64,000 nt of DNA, taken from assembly GCF_038396675.1 (NCBI RefSeq), contig NC_088931.1:62713501-62777500 (forward strand). The letters are read 5' to 3'. This document shows, piece by piece, positions 1-10,762 of the stretch. The first letter of the stretch is position 1, and every line of letters starts with the position of its first letter. This DNA is from Hydra vulgaris. Its lineage: Eukaryota > Cnidaria > Hydrozoa > Anthoathecata > Hydridae. The notes below the pieces were generated by a model that was not told the DNA's origin, searched no databases, and saw nothing but the letters and a program-made list of their open reading frames with translations. The position numbers were made by a program, and so were the translations under genes.

Positions 1-599
1 CTTGCCGCTCTTGTGCCAGTCTTAAACCTCGTTTGTAACAACAACAAAAAGTACACAGTTGCACACACGTAACTTTTATAAAAATTTAAGGTTTCTAAAT
101 TATGTCAGTCATTATATAATTTATGAAATTTTGACTTCAGATTAACAAGTATATTTTCAGTAGCAATCGTATTTGTATTATACAAATAAAAGAGAAAAAT
201 TATAATAAAAAAAGGTGCAGTTATGGGTGATATACCAGCTAAGGAGTTTATTAACTGTACTAAATATAATTTTTATCTTAACTATGATTCTAAAAATACA
301 ATTTTCAAAAAATAATAAAAATAAAACAATAGTAAAAAACAGTATTAAGAATATAATATTGTAATCATTATAATATTTTTTTATTGCTGATTTAAGTTAT
401 TTTATAATATTTTCATAGTATATTTCTATAGTAATATCATTACATAAACAAGCTAAATGCATTTAATTTGTATACATTTGTTCGTTAAAATGTTGTTAAA
501 GACAAAAAGATAAATAACTGCTCGATTAGAAATTTTATAAAGATTATACATGTCCTTCTATGTTCAAATATAACTTATTGCAAGCTTAGAGTTTATTAA

Positions 600-794
600 A
601 TGTTTTTGTTTATTACTACACAAGATTGTATGGGAAATAATGAAATATATATAAATAATGATAATGATATTGTTCATAATGTGCGTATTTTACATTATTT
701 ATCACACCTGGCAGAGAGATTTGGTTATCTTGACAATGTTTTAGCATTTGTTTTTGAGAATTATTCTTCGAACTCTTCTAAAGTTTTCGAATAG
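600..794 (+). pseudogene. CMC/EnSpm-like transposase C-terminal fragment (tentative)
   Basis: This is a short open frame of 64 codons. Its middle reads V-H-N-x3-L-H-Y-L-x6-FG-x-LD-x3-AF-x-FENY. That resembles the histidine/'LD..SAF..ENY' block near the end of EnSpm/CMC-type transposases found in many animal elements. No catalytic region is present on either side, so it is at most a remnant, possibly the only coding trace of the foldback element around it. The family call rests on one short motif and could be wrong. Confidence 0.35.
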
Positions 795-879
795 TTTTCT
801 TATTAAAAAACATCACTAAAGCAGGCTTCTTTTACGAGCATTAAGCATTCAAAACAATTTTCAATCATGGTTAAAGATT

Positions 880-935
880 TGATATATGTATGTATGTATG
901 TATGTATGTATTTGTGTATGTATCTATGTATTTTT
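880..935. repeat. TATG microsatellite
   Basis: About seven tandem 'tatg' units are followed by degenerate units (tgtg, tatc). It lies inside the foldback element. Confidence 0.9.
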
Positions 936-1049
936 TAGGTAAGTCCATAATTTATTAAAAATGACATACACAAATGCCATACACAAAGCTAAGATTTAAT
1001 TTATGGTATAGACATACACATGTATGTATATAACAAAAATGTTACATAT

Positions 1050-1247
1050 CTGGGTCTCAAAAGAAGCGTATTTTTATGGAGATTTTAAAAATAATATTCT
1101 TTTGTAACAAAAATAAGTACTTTTTGTATTAATGCTGAGAAACAATGTATTAAAAATTTTTTTAAAGTCTTCTATAATCTATGTGAAAATTTTTTATTTT
1201 AAAAGTCTTCTAAATCTTTATGAAAATACGCTTCTATTGAGACCCAG
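1050..1247. mobile_element. Small MITE with 'ctgggtctca' ends
   Basis: The inverted ends are 'ctgggtctcaaaagaagcgt' at 1050 and its near-perfect reverse complement ending at 1247, with one difference in about 24 bases. The interior is AT-rich and non-coding. It is nested in the foldback element. A target duplication could not be fixed. Confidence 0.65.
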
Positions 1248-1705
1248 GTTGTTTTATTTATTAAATTTAGGTAATTAGATTATACCCCAAATATTAATGA
1301 TTTGAACCCAAATATCTTTGCAACTTGACATGATGGTGAAAAATGAGTTGCATATTTGAAATCAAAATGAGAAATGCTAAACAAAAAAACAAAGTGTTTG
1401 CTCGGCACCAGGAAAAAAAAAAATTTTTTTGTTGACCTGCGTTAATTTACGCCGCTGTTTTGCAATTATCCTATGAAAATATTATAAAATAACATAAATT
1501 GAAAATATAAAAATACTATAATGATTGTAAAAATGTAAAATTTATTATTATATTTTTAGTAATGTAGTTAAAATAAAAGTTATATTTAGTACAGTTAATA
1601 AACGCTTAGCTCGTATATCACCCATAACTGCTTATATGTTTTTATTATAATTTTTTTCCTTTATTTGTTTAATACAAATGCGACTGTTTACTAAAACTAT
1701 ATTTT

Positions 1706-3085
1706 TAGATAACAGATAAAAATAAGGCAGTTGAAACTTTTTTTCAATGAGCAAATCCAAGTTTCACCTTTTTTATAAAATCCTGACCCAAATATAATAA
1801 GTGCTTGAATATCGAATTCATTTTTAATAGTGTATAAGTTATAACAAATTTTGCTATAATACGTTAAAAAAATTATTTCATATAATAAACCTAATCTATC
1901 GCAAATTATTTTTAAAAAAATAAGTATAAATGGTTTAAATAAATTTAAATAAATTCAGTCTTAGTTTTACAAAAAACGCGAAACCTGGTTTGCTTTGGAA
2001 AAAAAATCGACCAAAATTGGCAAAATCTTTGGCACAATGGCAAAATGGCACAGTGTTGCCAATCTTAAAAGGATCTTGGCAAATCATTGGTACACGAACG
2101 ACATCACTAGTGCGGTGATAATCGTAATCTATCATAATCATATTCGATCATAATCCGTTGATATCTATTTTTATTATTATCCGATTATATCTATTTTTAT
2201 TATAATCCCATGATATCTATTTTTATTATTATTTTATTATAAACCATGCATGGTTTATTATAAAATTGTAATAATTTTCTTTTTTTTTTACACATCTTGG
2301 TCGGCAAATAAACTTTTTAGGCCTTACTCGGCAAAAAACAGATACGTCACCCCCCCCCCCCCCCACTCCTCCTTTCAAATCTCATCGGGACGACCCTGTT
2401 TTAGAAGAATAAAATAAATAGCGCTGCCGTGGTTAATTGTGCTTGCGAGCAAAATTCTGGGCTTAACCAGGATCACAGACTCTACTAGAGTCAATACCCG
2501 AGACTCTACTCAAGTGAATACTTGTATAAATGTTACAGCAAGTAGTAGTTTGGCGAGGTAGCATGCTAAAAAAAATTAAAAAAAAAACGTTTTTCATGGT
2601 GTCAGGTTATGTCTTCGTTATAGTTTTTGTCTATTTTTAGTCTAAAGTATGAAGGCATGTTTTTAAAAAGTGCTAGATGAGTTGATTCATAAGATGTTTT
2701 TTGAAGTTATGAAAACTTTCTAACAACTTTATAACTTTATAACGGCTGGATAAATAAGAATTTGTATGCCCAAAGCATTCAAATTCTCTTTTATTCATCT
2801 TTTTTGTTTGTAAATGCCATCTTATTTGTATGCACAGGTCAGGGCTGGATTGAGAAAGTTACCAAACAGGTCAAAACCCGGGTTGACAGTTTCAGTTGTA
2901 CTAAAATAAATCAAGGGTTATAATCTTTTTAAAAAATTTTTTTTCAGGTTTGGTTTCAACTCACTTTTTTATGGTAAGTACTAAGGTACTTACCAGGATC
3001 AGATCCCAAAAAATAAATAGAATGTCAAGAAGTAGTTAATTTTGACTCTATTTTTCAGCACAAGAAATTTTTGCTAATCATAACT
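1706..3085. other. Non-genic stretch with minisatellite and poly-C
   Basis: No gene is recognised. About three tandem copies of a 25-29-base unit containing 'gatatctatttttatta' lie at 2150-2245. A 16-base C run lies near 2349-2364. Around 2420-2480 is a GC-richer patch (tggttaattgtgc ... gggcttaaccagg) that could be a worn tRNA-like SINE head, but this is weak. Confidence 0.5.
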
Positions 3086-3312
3086 TTAGGATCAGCAAAC
3101 TTTAACTAGTTCTGATAACTTCATAACTAGCAACAAATTGCAACAACAGCTTATAACTTTATGATCAGCAACAAGAATATCTTTGTGGGCATTTAATGCT
3201 ACTTTGAAATTTACGTGAAAGATAACTTGGGCTGTCTCCTTGCAATAGATCTCTAGAGCCTCAGGATTTACCTCCTCCATACATGAGACAGTACATAGTA
3301 TGATGTACAAAC

Positions 3313-4307
3313 TAGTGGTGAGCACGAAATCCGGATCAATCCATATCCGGATTACCGATCCGGATTGATCCGGATTGAAACAAAAGTAATAATCCGTTTA
3401 ATCCGGATTAAAATACCAAATCCGGATTATGATATAAATCCGGTTTATTCAAAACAAAAAATACTTGGAAAAATTAAATATAAAATTTAAAAAACTCAAC
3501 ACTAATATAAACATTATTTTTTTCTTGATATATTAATTTAGTCTTGATATATATCAAGACTAAATTAATATATCAATTAGTATATACATACTACATAATA
3601 TTTTTACTTTATATCTTTGGTTATTTTATTATTTATTATTATTATTTTTTAATTTTGTTACTAGTTGTAGGATACAACTTGGGAGTTGGGTTTGGGACCT
3701 CCTAATAATTTTGATTAAAAACCCATGTTATATATTATCTATATTTCAAGATGGGACATACATATACTTTTTAAAAATAACTTGAAAAATGAAAAAAATA
3801 TATTAATTGATTAGAAAAATCAATAAAATAAACTTTAACACCTCTGACTTTTTATTTTAAAACCACATGAGGTTAGATTTGGCTATGAATTGCATACAAA
3901 TACGCACATAACATCTCCTTTGTTTATTAATAAAAATAGTAAATACCTACTTGCTACTTTCTAATTCCTAGTTCCTACCTTATAGGTGGGTATCTAATAA
4001 TAAATTGTGAAAAACTCTAAAACCCTGGTGTAATTGCTATTAGGGGTCTTATATTGAGTCGATTGTCAATAGATCTGAGATCGTAATTCGAATTATTTAG
4101 GTTGATACTTGATAATAATGAAAAAATAGCTGATTATCTCAAAAACAATGAAGCCGGATTGGATTCAAAATCCGAATCAACGGATTGAATCCGAAATCCG
4201 AATCGACGGATTGGATCCGTGAATCCAGATAAAACAGATTGATCCGAAATTCGGATTAAATAATTGTAATCCGTAATCCGGATTGGTCAAAATAATGCTC
4301 AGCACTA
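3313..4307. mobile_element. hAT-type MITE with exact 8-bp duplication
   Basis: The ends are 'tagtggtgagca' at 3313 and the inverted 'tgctcagcacta' ending at 4307, with one mismatch in 12. Both sides carry the 8-bp direct duplication 'gtacaaac' (3305-3312 and 4308-4315), the signature of hAT transposition. Next to both ends are many copies of 'aatccggatt'-like 10-mers, probably subterminal transposase-binding repeats. There is no transposase gene, so it must have been moved by a partner element. A perfect 52-bp palindrome lies inside. Confidence 0.9.
3525..3576. repeat. Perfect 52-bp palindrome
   Basis: Two 26-base arms with no spacer are centred between 3550 and 3551, inside the hAT MITE. 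The arms are pure AT-rich sequence around 'gtcttgatatatatcaagac'. Confidence 0.95.
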
Positions 4308-4954
4308 GTACAAACGCTTGGTTAGTTCCTTGTCGATACCCATTACTTCAGCAGAAACAGAATAATCTAGAGAACATTTTTATTTATAAACATTTTATAG
4401 ATTATATATCGTTTTGCTTAGATTATAAAAGTTATAAGGAAAGGTTAGATTTTTTTTTAAAAATATGCCCTGAAAAAACATCTTGCCGTATTAACATTGA
4501 AGGATGTTCCAGATCCGCCAGATCTGAGAACATCCACTACGAAACCAATTTTTGCATTTGATTCTCGCTGAACCAATATTTTCTTCTCCTTCATCTTCAA
4601 TTTATTTTCATTTACCCTAATTTGCCACTTCTCAAAACCATGGATGTGAACTTTCTCAAAACCATGTGGAGAAGACACTCCATACATCTGATCCATGCAT
4701 AAAGAATAAATATTCCATTGGAAAAGCTAGATTTACTAAGTGCGTTGCTTTTCTCATAAATAGTATCTAGATTATTCATTTCACTTGGAGTTGCCCCAAA
4801 AATAGAACAACAAAAGTTGAATCAGTTACATCACTGAGGGCTGTTGCTACTTTGCAATCCAACATGGTCATTTCTAGTTGATGATCAATCAAAATATTTT
4901 CAACAAGAATGAGCTGAAGCTGTCTTTTGATATGATTTAGCTCCTGAACAATAA

Positions 4955-5340
4955 AAAAATTGCTTAGCAAACAAAAACAAGCTATAAGGTTAGTTTCAAA
5001 CGTAGATCGTTTCTCTCACACACAAACACTATTTAATGAACACAATATCCTAAATGTATATAAACTAAACCTCTATCATGTTCGTATTTTCATGTTCAAA
5101 CTTGATAAAAATATATTACCAATCTTATTTTATTCAATTTTTTAAAAAAATAAATCACATATACCCTATTAGATTTTCAAAATACAACTATATTCTACAA
5201 AATACAATACTACATTCAATCCAAAACTTATTATTCCGCTACTAAATTCTCTATTTAGTATTGTAGACTGAGGACCAAAGTAAACTAAACCAATTCAAAA
5301 CAAAACATAAGCAATTACATGTTTAAAATAATAATTTTAT
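4955..5340 (+). pseudogene. LINE reverse-transcriptase 3' fragment
   Basis: The forward translation from about 4960 reads 'KQKQAIRLVSNVDRFSHTQ' then 'LNVYKLNLYHVRIFMFKL', the pattern seen at the C-terminal end of CR1/L2/jockey-group LINE polymerases (K-x-AIRL-x9-HT-x-LF-x3-NILN-x-Y). The frame then decays through several stops to about 5340. No catalytic core is left. It lies directly upstream of a different LINE (RTE). Confidence 0.6.
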
Positions 5341-5394
5341 AAAACAGCCATTATTCTAGTTAGATCAACCACTGTATTATGTATTTACATAGCA

Positions 5395-7735
5395 AGGTAA
5401 ATGAGGTTAATGGGGTAAATGGGATAAAAATGGGGTTAAAGAAAGGAATACTGAAGGACAAATGGTGGTAGATTTTGCTAAAAGGATAAAGATAGGTGTA
5501 GTTTACACTTATTTTAAGAAAAAGGAAGAGCACAGGGTGATGTATAAGAGTTGGGGAATAGGCACACAGGACTACTATATCCTCTGTAGGAGAAGAAACC
5601 TGAAAGAGGTAAGTGATTGCAAGGTGGTACCAGGAGAGAGTGTAGCTAAACAGCATAGGATAGTGATATGTAGGATGGTTTTGGAGGTGAAGAAGAAGAA
5701 GAGAGTTAGAGCAGAACCTAAGATCAGGTGGTGGTAGTTAAAGGATGAGGACTGTTGTGTAAAGTTCAGGGATGAGGTGAGACAGGCACTGGGTGGTGGT
5801 GTTCTGGATACCTGGGATAAGACGTCAAATACAGAGAGGGATGTGGCTAGGAAGATACTTAATGTGACATCAGGACAGAAGAAGATAGACAAGGAGACGT
5901 GGTGGTGGAAAGAGGAAGTTCAGGAAAGTTTAAGAGGAAAGCGGTTGGTTAAAAAGAATTGGCATTTTCAGCAAGATGAAGAAAGTAGACAGAAGTACAA
6001 GGAGATGTGTGGCAAGACAAAGAGAGCTGTGCGAAGCTAAAGAAAAGGCATATAGTAATCTGTATGAGAAGTTGAACACTAAGGAAGGGGAAAAGGATCT
6101 GTACAGATTGGCCAGACAGAGAAACCGTGATGAGCAGGATGTGCTGCAGGTTAGGATGGTTAAGGATAAAGATGGAAATGTGTTGTCTAGTGAGGAGAGT
6201 GTCTTGGGAAGATGGAAGGAGTATTTTGAGAAACTGATGAATCAAGAGAATGATTGGGAAGGAAGGTTAGAAGAGACAGAGGTTGTGAATCAGGAGATTC
6301 CCCAGGTGAGCAAGGAGGAAGTAAGGGCTGAAATTCGGAGAATGAAGTGTGGTAAGGCAGTTGGGCCGGATGATATTTCAGTGGAGGCATGGAAATGTTT
6401 GGGAGAGATAGCAGTGGAGTTCTTGACAGGGTTATTTAACAAAATCTCGGAAGGTCAGAAGATGCCTGAGGAGTGGAGACATAGCATAATGGTGCCAATT
6501 TTCAAGAATAAGGAGTAGTGGAAGAATAAAGAGTAGTGGAAGCTCGGCTTAGAGGAAAAGTAGAGATCTGTGAGCAGCAGTATGGTTTCATGCCAGCTAA
6601 GTGCACCACAGATACTATGTTTGCTCTGAGAGTGTTAATGGAGAAGTGTCGGGAAGGACAGAAGGAGTTACATTGTGTGTTTGTGGACTTAGAGAAAGCT
6701 TATGATAGAGTTCCGAGACTGTAGCTTTGGTATTGTATGAGGAGATCAGGAGTAGCAGAAAGGTGTGTGAGGGTGATGCAGGATATGTATGAGAACAGTA
6801 TGACAGCAGTGAGATGTGCAGTAGGAATGACAGACAGGTTTAAAGTGGAGATAGGACTACATCAGGGATCAGCCCTGAGTCCCTTCCTGTTCGCAATTGT
6901 GATGGACAGACTGACGGACGAAGTTAGACAGGAGTCCCCTTGGACTATGATGTTTGCTGATGAAATTGTGATCTATTGAGAGAGTAGGGAGCAAGTAGAG
7001 GAAAACTTGGAAAGATAGAGGTGTGCTTTGGAAAGCAGGGGAATGAAAATGAGCAGGAGTAAAACAGAGTACATGTGTGTGAATGAGAGGGCAGACGGTG
7101 GACAGGTTCAGATACAAGGAGTTGATTTGGTGAAGGTCGACGAGTATACCTACTTAGGGTTGAGGGTACAGAGTAATGGAGGAAGTGAAAGAGAGGTAAA
7201 GACGAGAGTGCAGGCAGGGTGGTGTGGATGGCACCAAGTGTCTGGTGTGATCTGTGATAAAAGGGTGTCGGCTAGAATGAAGGGTAAGATCTATAGGACA
7301 GTAGTGAGACCTGCTATGTTGTATGGACTGGAGACAGTGGCACTGACAAAGAGACAAGTGAGGGAGATAGAGGTGTCTGAGATGAAGATGTTAAGATTCT
7401 CATTTGGAGTGACGAAGAAGGATATGATCAGAAATAAGTTTATTAGAGGATCAGCACATGTAGCATATTTTGGAGATAAAGTTAGAGAATCGAGATTGAT
7501 ATGGTTTGGACATGTACAGAGGAGACAGGAGAGCTATATTAGCAGGAAGGTTTTGGGGATGGAACTTCCAGGTAAGAGGAGGAGAGGTAGACCTAAGAGG
7601 AGGTTTATGGATGCAGTGGTGGAGGATATGAGAGTGGCTGGTGTGTCAGTGGAGGACACTCATGACAGGGCTAGATGGAGGAGTTTGATCCGCTGTAGCG
7701 ACTCCTAAACGGGAAACGCCGAAAGAAAAAGAAGA
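5395..7735 (+). pseudogene. RTE-clade LINE, 5'-truncated and broken
   Basis: The single ORF encodes endonuclease plus reverse transcriptase. It begins within the endonuclease C-terminus ('VVDFAKRIKIGVVYTYFKKK', 5465-5525). A linker follows, then RT blocks 'KCGKAVGPDDISVEAWK' (about 6345-6395), 'FVDLEKAYDRVP' (6677-6712), 'LHQGSALSPFLFAIVMD' (6860-6908) and the FADD box near 6955. The C-terminal thumb region ends 'ARWRSLIRCSDS' at 7708, with a short tail to about 7735. Damage: in-frame stops at about 5735, 6722, 6977 and 7016; a frameshift near 6036; and a deletion of RT block 2 around 6515-6540, where a 'gagtagtgga' duplication remains. The catalytic FADD reads FADE, so the second aspartate is lost. 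Its base composition is much more purine- and G-rich than the flanks. It is inactive. Confidence 0.9.
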
Positions 7736-7739
7736 CATA

Positions 7740-8225
7740 ACAAGGTAAATACAAATACAGGAAAAGAAAAAGCAAATACAGGATTCAAATACTTAATGTT
7801 ATATGACAAAAATTTAAGGAAATATAAGTAAGTTAAATAAAGTACATTAAATATCAACCACATCAAACTTTGATGCAGTTAATAGTTATGTATGTAGCTT
7901 TGATGATCGAGGCTACATCAAACCACCAACTTCATCCGACGAACTTCTCAAGTGTTTACAAATATACGAAAAGATTGATACTAGCGGTACGGAACTTAAA
8001 CTGTTATAATTTTTATTGGTTAATTTTAAAATTTAGGCGCGTTTTTTTAGAAACGTGAAACTTTACAAATTAGAGTGGAAAAACTTCAATTTGCAAAATA
8101 GCGTTACTGGCTTCAATTTGCAAAATAGCGTTACAATTTACAATCATTTTGAGCAAATTGAAAAGGCCTAAAATTTTTTAGAATTAAAGGTTTAAAATAT
8201 ATTAAATTGAAAGCGTTGTAGATCA
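7740..8225. other. Non-genic stretch before the hAT gene
   Basis: No gene is seen. A 24-base direct repeat 'cttcaatttgcaaaatagcg' occurs twice, near 8092 and 8112, and may be a subterminal repeat of the hAT element that follows. Confidence 0.4.
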
Positions 8226-9396
8226 AGTGAACTAAATATTTAAAAACATGGCATCATTTATCTTACCAAAAACTAAAGATAACCATTTTAAATTAGATAC
8301 TGTTTTGAAATGGGAAAAAGAATTTAATTTAAAGTGTGAGTATTATATCGAGGGAAATGATGTTGTAAGATTACGCTGCTTGATTTGCAAGCAATATGAA
8401 GCTCGTATTGAAAACATTAAAAAATTTTCTGTTTTGTGGATTTGCCCTAGAACTCCGTCAATTAAAAAAAAACAGCGTAAGAAGTCATTGCAACAGTAAA
8501 CAACATAAGAAAGCATATATTATCGAATATCGCAGTAAAACGTGTGCGGAAGGTTTTAAAGAATATATAAATAAAAACACCGATATTAAAAAAGGGCTAC
8601 GAGAAATGGGTGAAAAAGATCGCGACTCACTTAGAAGAAATTAAATGTAGTTTATTACTTGGCAAAAAAAGAACGTCCATTTTCCGATTTCCCTGATTTG
8701 CTTTAGCTAATTAAAAAAAAACGGCGTTGATCTTAGTAATATATACTCAACAAATCGAGCTGCTGGTATATTTACAAAATACATCGGAAAAATTGCTAAA
8801 GATTCTTTCAGAGATGATTTTATAAAGTCAAGATATTACTTAATTTTAAGTGATGGCAGTTGTGATATTGCTACACTCGAACAGGAACTAGTATATGTGT
8901 TGTTTTTATTTTAGGGCAGTCCATGCGTTAAACTTTTGTCGGTTGAAAGCCCTGACAATGGTTATGCCTGTGGTTTACAAATCTGTCTAGAACAAGTATT
9001 TGCAAGAGTTGGAATAAATAACATGACTAAAAAACTCTTAGGGTTAAACGTAGACGGAGCTAGCGTAAATCTTGGTGTTCATTCAGGTTTAGGAGCATTA
9101 TTAAAAAAAAATCTCCATGGCTTCAAGTAATACATTGTTTTAACCATTGTCTCGAGCTTACATTTGAAGATGCTTTTGAAAAATGTACTGCATTTTCAAA
9201 TTGTGAAAACTTAAGTTACATAGTCTTTATAAACAATCGCCCAAAGGTTTTGTTGTATCACATCAAAATGAACTTTTTTAAGATGAGCGTAAAACGCCTC
9301 ATCTATCTTAATAGAATTCAACATAATTTATATACAAACTAATTCTCTTGATATTTACAATTACGTCTTTATATTATATACAAATTCGTCAATGTA

Positions 9397-10762
9397 CAGT
9401 GGTGGCCAAAAGTCTTGGAACAAAACATTTAAAGACCAAAAAAATTTATTTTTGATCTAAAGTATAAATTTTGAAAGTTTGATGCTTTTGTTTTTACATA
9501 GCAATATGTTTATAGTTACATATTTGTATATTGCGCAATTTATTATCGTTTTTTATTATTCATAAGCAATTTATCAGCTATATTATGCCAGAACTTTCAC
9601 CTAAAAAAAGAGGAATTATTGCTGCATTATATGAACAAGGTTTAGTTCAAAGAGAAATATCTGAAAAGCTTGGTTGTTCATTATCAACTGTAAGTAGAAC
9701 TTTAAAAAGGCATAAAGAAGAGCCCCAATTAAATTTTACTTCAAAGATGAGATCAGGCAGGCCCAGAGCAACCACCTCAAGAACTGACAAACTTATTGGC
9801 CGGATCAGCCATGCAAATCCACGGCTATCTGCACACGAGATTTCAAAAGAAATTTTTATTGAGAAAAAAGTAAGTGACGGAACAGTTAGAAGAAGGCTTT
9901 TGGTTGATTTCAAAATGAAGGCATGCAAGCCTGCAAAAAAACCTTTGTCATCATTAAAAAACCTAAAAGATCGAAAAACATTTTGTCAGCGCTACAAAAA
10001 TTGGACTGGAGAAAATTGGTCTAAAGTTATTTTTTCTGATGAAACATGTATTAAACAATTTAATGTTACAAACAACTTTGTAAAAAGACCAAAAATATGT
10101 GGATATATGCCAAAATATACAGTTAGCAGTGTCAAGGCTCCTGTGTCTTGTATGGTTTGGGGTGCTATTTCTGCCAAAGAACGTGGGCCATTATGGATAA
10201 TGCCCAAGAATACCACAATAAACAGCAAAGTCTATTTGGATGTTATGAAGGAGAAGTTGCCACCTTTCATGCAGATCTTGAATTGCACGTATTTCCAACA
10301 GGATGGTGCACCATGCCACACAGCCAAAATTGTAAAGAAGTGGTTTGCTGATGAAGGAATTCAAACCCTTGAAAATTGGCCTGGGTCATCAACAGATCTT
10401 AATGTTATTGAAAATTGTTGGCATATTATGAAAGTAAAAGTTGCTGCCAAAAAGCCTAGATCCTATAATGATTTAGTTGAACCAATCAAATCAGTGTGGA
10501 TCCATGAAATTACACCAGACTATTGTACAAAACTTGTTAACAGCATGCCAAAACGTATCCAAATGGTAATTGACAATAACTATGCTTCCATTAAATATTG
10601 AACTTTTATCATGTATGTGCATGTACCTATCATCTTTAAAATTGTTATAAACACTTATTTTATTGAAAAAAATAAAAAAATTTACTAATAAATTATTTTT
10701 CACACAAATATATTGATTTCATAACATAAAATATGATGTTCCAGGACTTTTGGCCACCACTG
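9397..10762 (+). mobile_element. Tc1/mariner element, 1366 bp, nearly intact
   Basis: The inverted ends are 'cagtggtggccaaaagtctt' at 9397 and its reverse complement ending at 10762, with two mismatches in the first 24 bases. A TA precedes the left end (9395-9396). The right side reads TG instead of TA, a point change or imprecise repair. One uninterrupted transposase gene fills the middle. It is inserted in the hAT gene. Confidence 0.92.
9585..10601 (+). CDS. Tc1/mariner transposase, DD35E, intact
   Basis: The enzyme would cut and paste its own element at TA sites. I chose the ATG at 9585 (338 residues) over the in-frame ATG at 9531, because homologues begin directly with the paired-like helix-turn-helix. 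Residues 1-50 form the first HTH (KKRGIIAALYEQGLVQREIS). GRPR at 58-61 is an AT-hook-like motif linking to a second HTH at about 65-110. The catalytic residues are D152 (FSDET), D240 (QQDGAPCHTA) and E276 (NVIENCW). The D-E spacing is 35 residues, not the usual 34 of Tc1, because of one extra residue near 'ENWPGSSTD'. There are no stops or frameshifts, so the copy may still be functional or is very young. Confidence 0.92.
   Translation: MPELSPKKRGIIAALYEQGLVQREISEKLGCSLSTVSRTLKRHKEEPQLNFTSKMRSGRPRATTSRTDKLIGRISHANPRLSAHEISKEIFIEKKVSDGTVRRRLLVDFKMKACKPAKKPLSSLKNLKDRKTFCQRYKNWTGENWSKVIFSDETCIKQFNVTNNFVKRPKICGYMPKYTVSSVKAPVSCMVWGAISAKERGPLWIMPKNTTINSKVYLDVMKEKLPPFMQILNCTYFQQDGAPCHTAKIVKKWFADEGIQTLENWPGSSTDLNVIENCWHIMKVKVAAKKPRSYNDLVEPIKSVWIHEITPDYCTKLVNSMPKRIQMVIDNNYASIKY

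Larger units (their letters stand above)
146..1705. mobile_element. Foldback element with long inverted arms
   Basis: The left arm (about 150-425) and right arm (about 1480-1705) are inverted copies. For example, 'gcagttatgggtgatatac' near 218 is the reverse complement of the stretch ending near 1632, and similarity continues inward through 'ttattttataatattttcat' in both arms. The arms are diverged but alignable over more than 200 bases. The interior holds a TATG microsatellite, a smaller inverted-repeat element and a short transposase-like frame. The outer limits are approximate and I found no convincing target duplication, so the superfamily is unknown. Confidence 0.7.
3092..4975 (-). pseudogene. 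Unidentified element-like gene, split by a hAT MITE
   Basis: On the minus strand a broken coding region can be followed from about 4975 down to 3092 in several frames. Pieces include an upstream segment with a 'GATPSEMN' stretch, a segment rich in W/K with 'GGSGTS' then 'NTAR' near 4490-4510, and a downstream segment 'EEVNPEALEIYCKETAQ' near 3200-3270. Proteins with a G-S-G-T-S/T plus N-x-N-x-AR block recur in cnidarian repeats, so I read this as mobile-element coding DNA rather than a host gene, but I cannot name the family or its function. At least two frameshifts separate the pieces. The MITE at 3313-4307 interrupts it; if that and one copy of the duplicated 8 bp are removed, the frame around the site reads through without a stop. 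Confidence 0.45.

Noticed and set aside
2349-2364. Poly-C as a regulatory or origin element (also near 20186, 40944, 57283)
   Set aside because: Simple homopolymer runs, common in this DNA, with no accompanying structure.
5360-5892. Minus-strand open frames opposite the RTE LINE
   Set aside because: They are shadows of the purine-rich sense strand, and the plus strand carries clear endonuclease and RT motifs.
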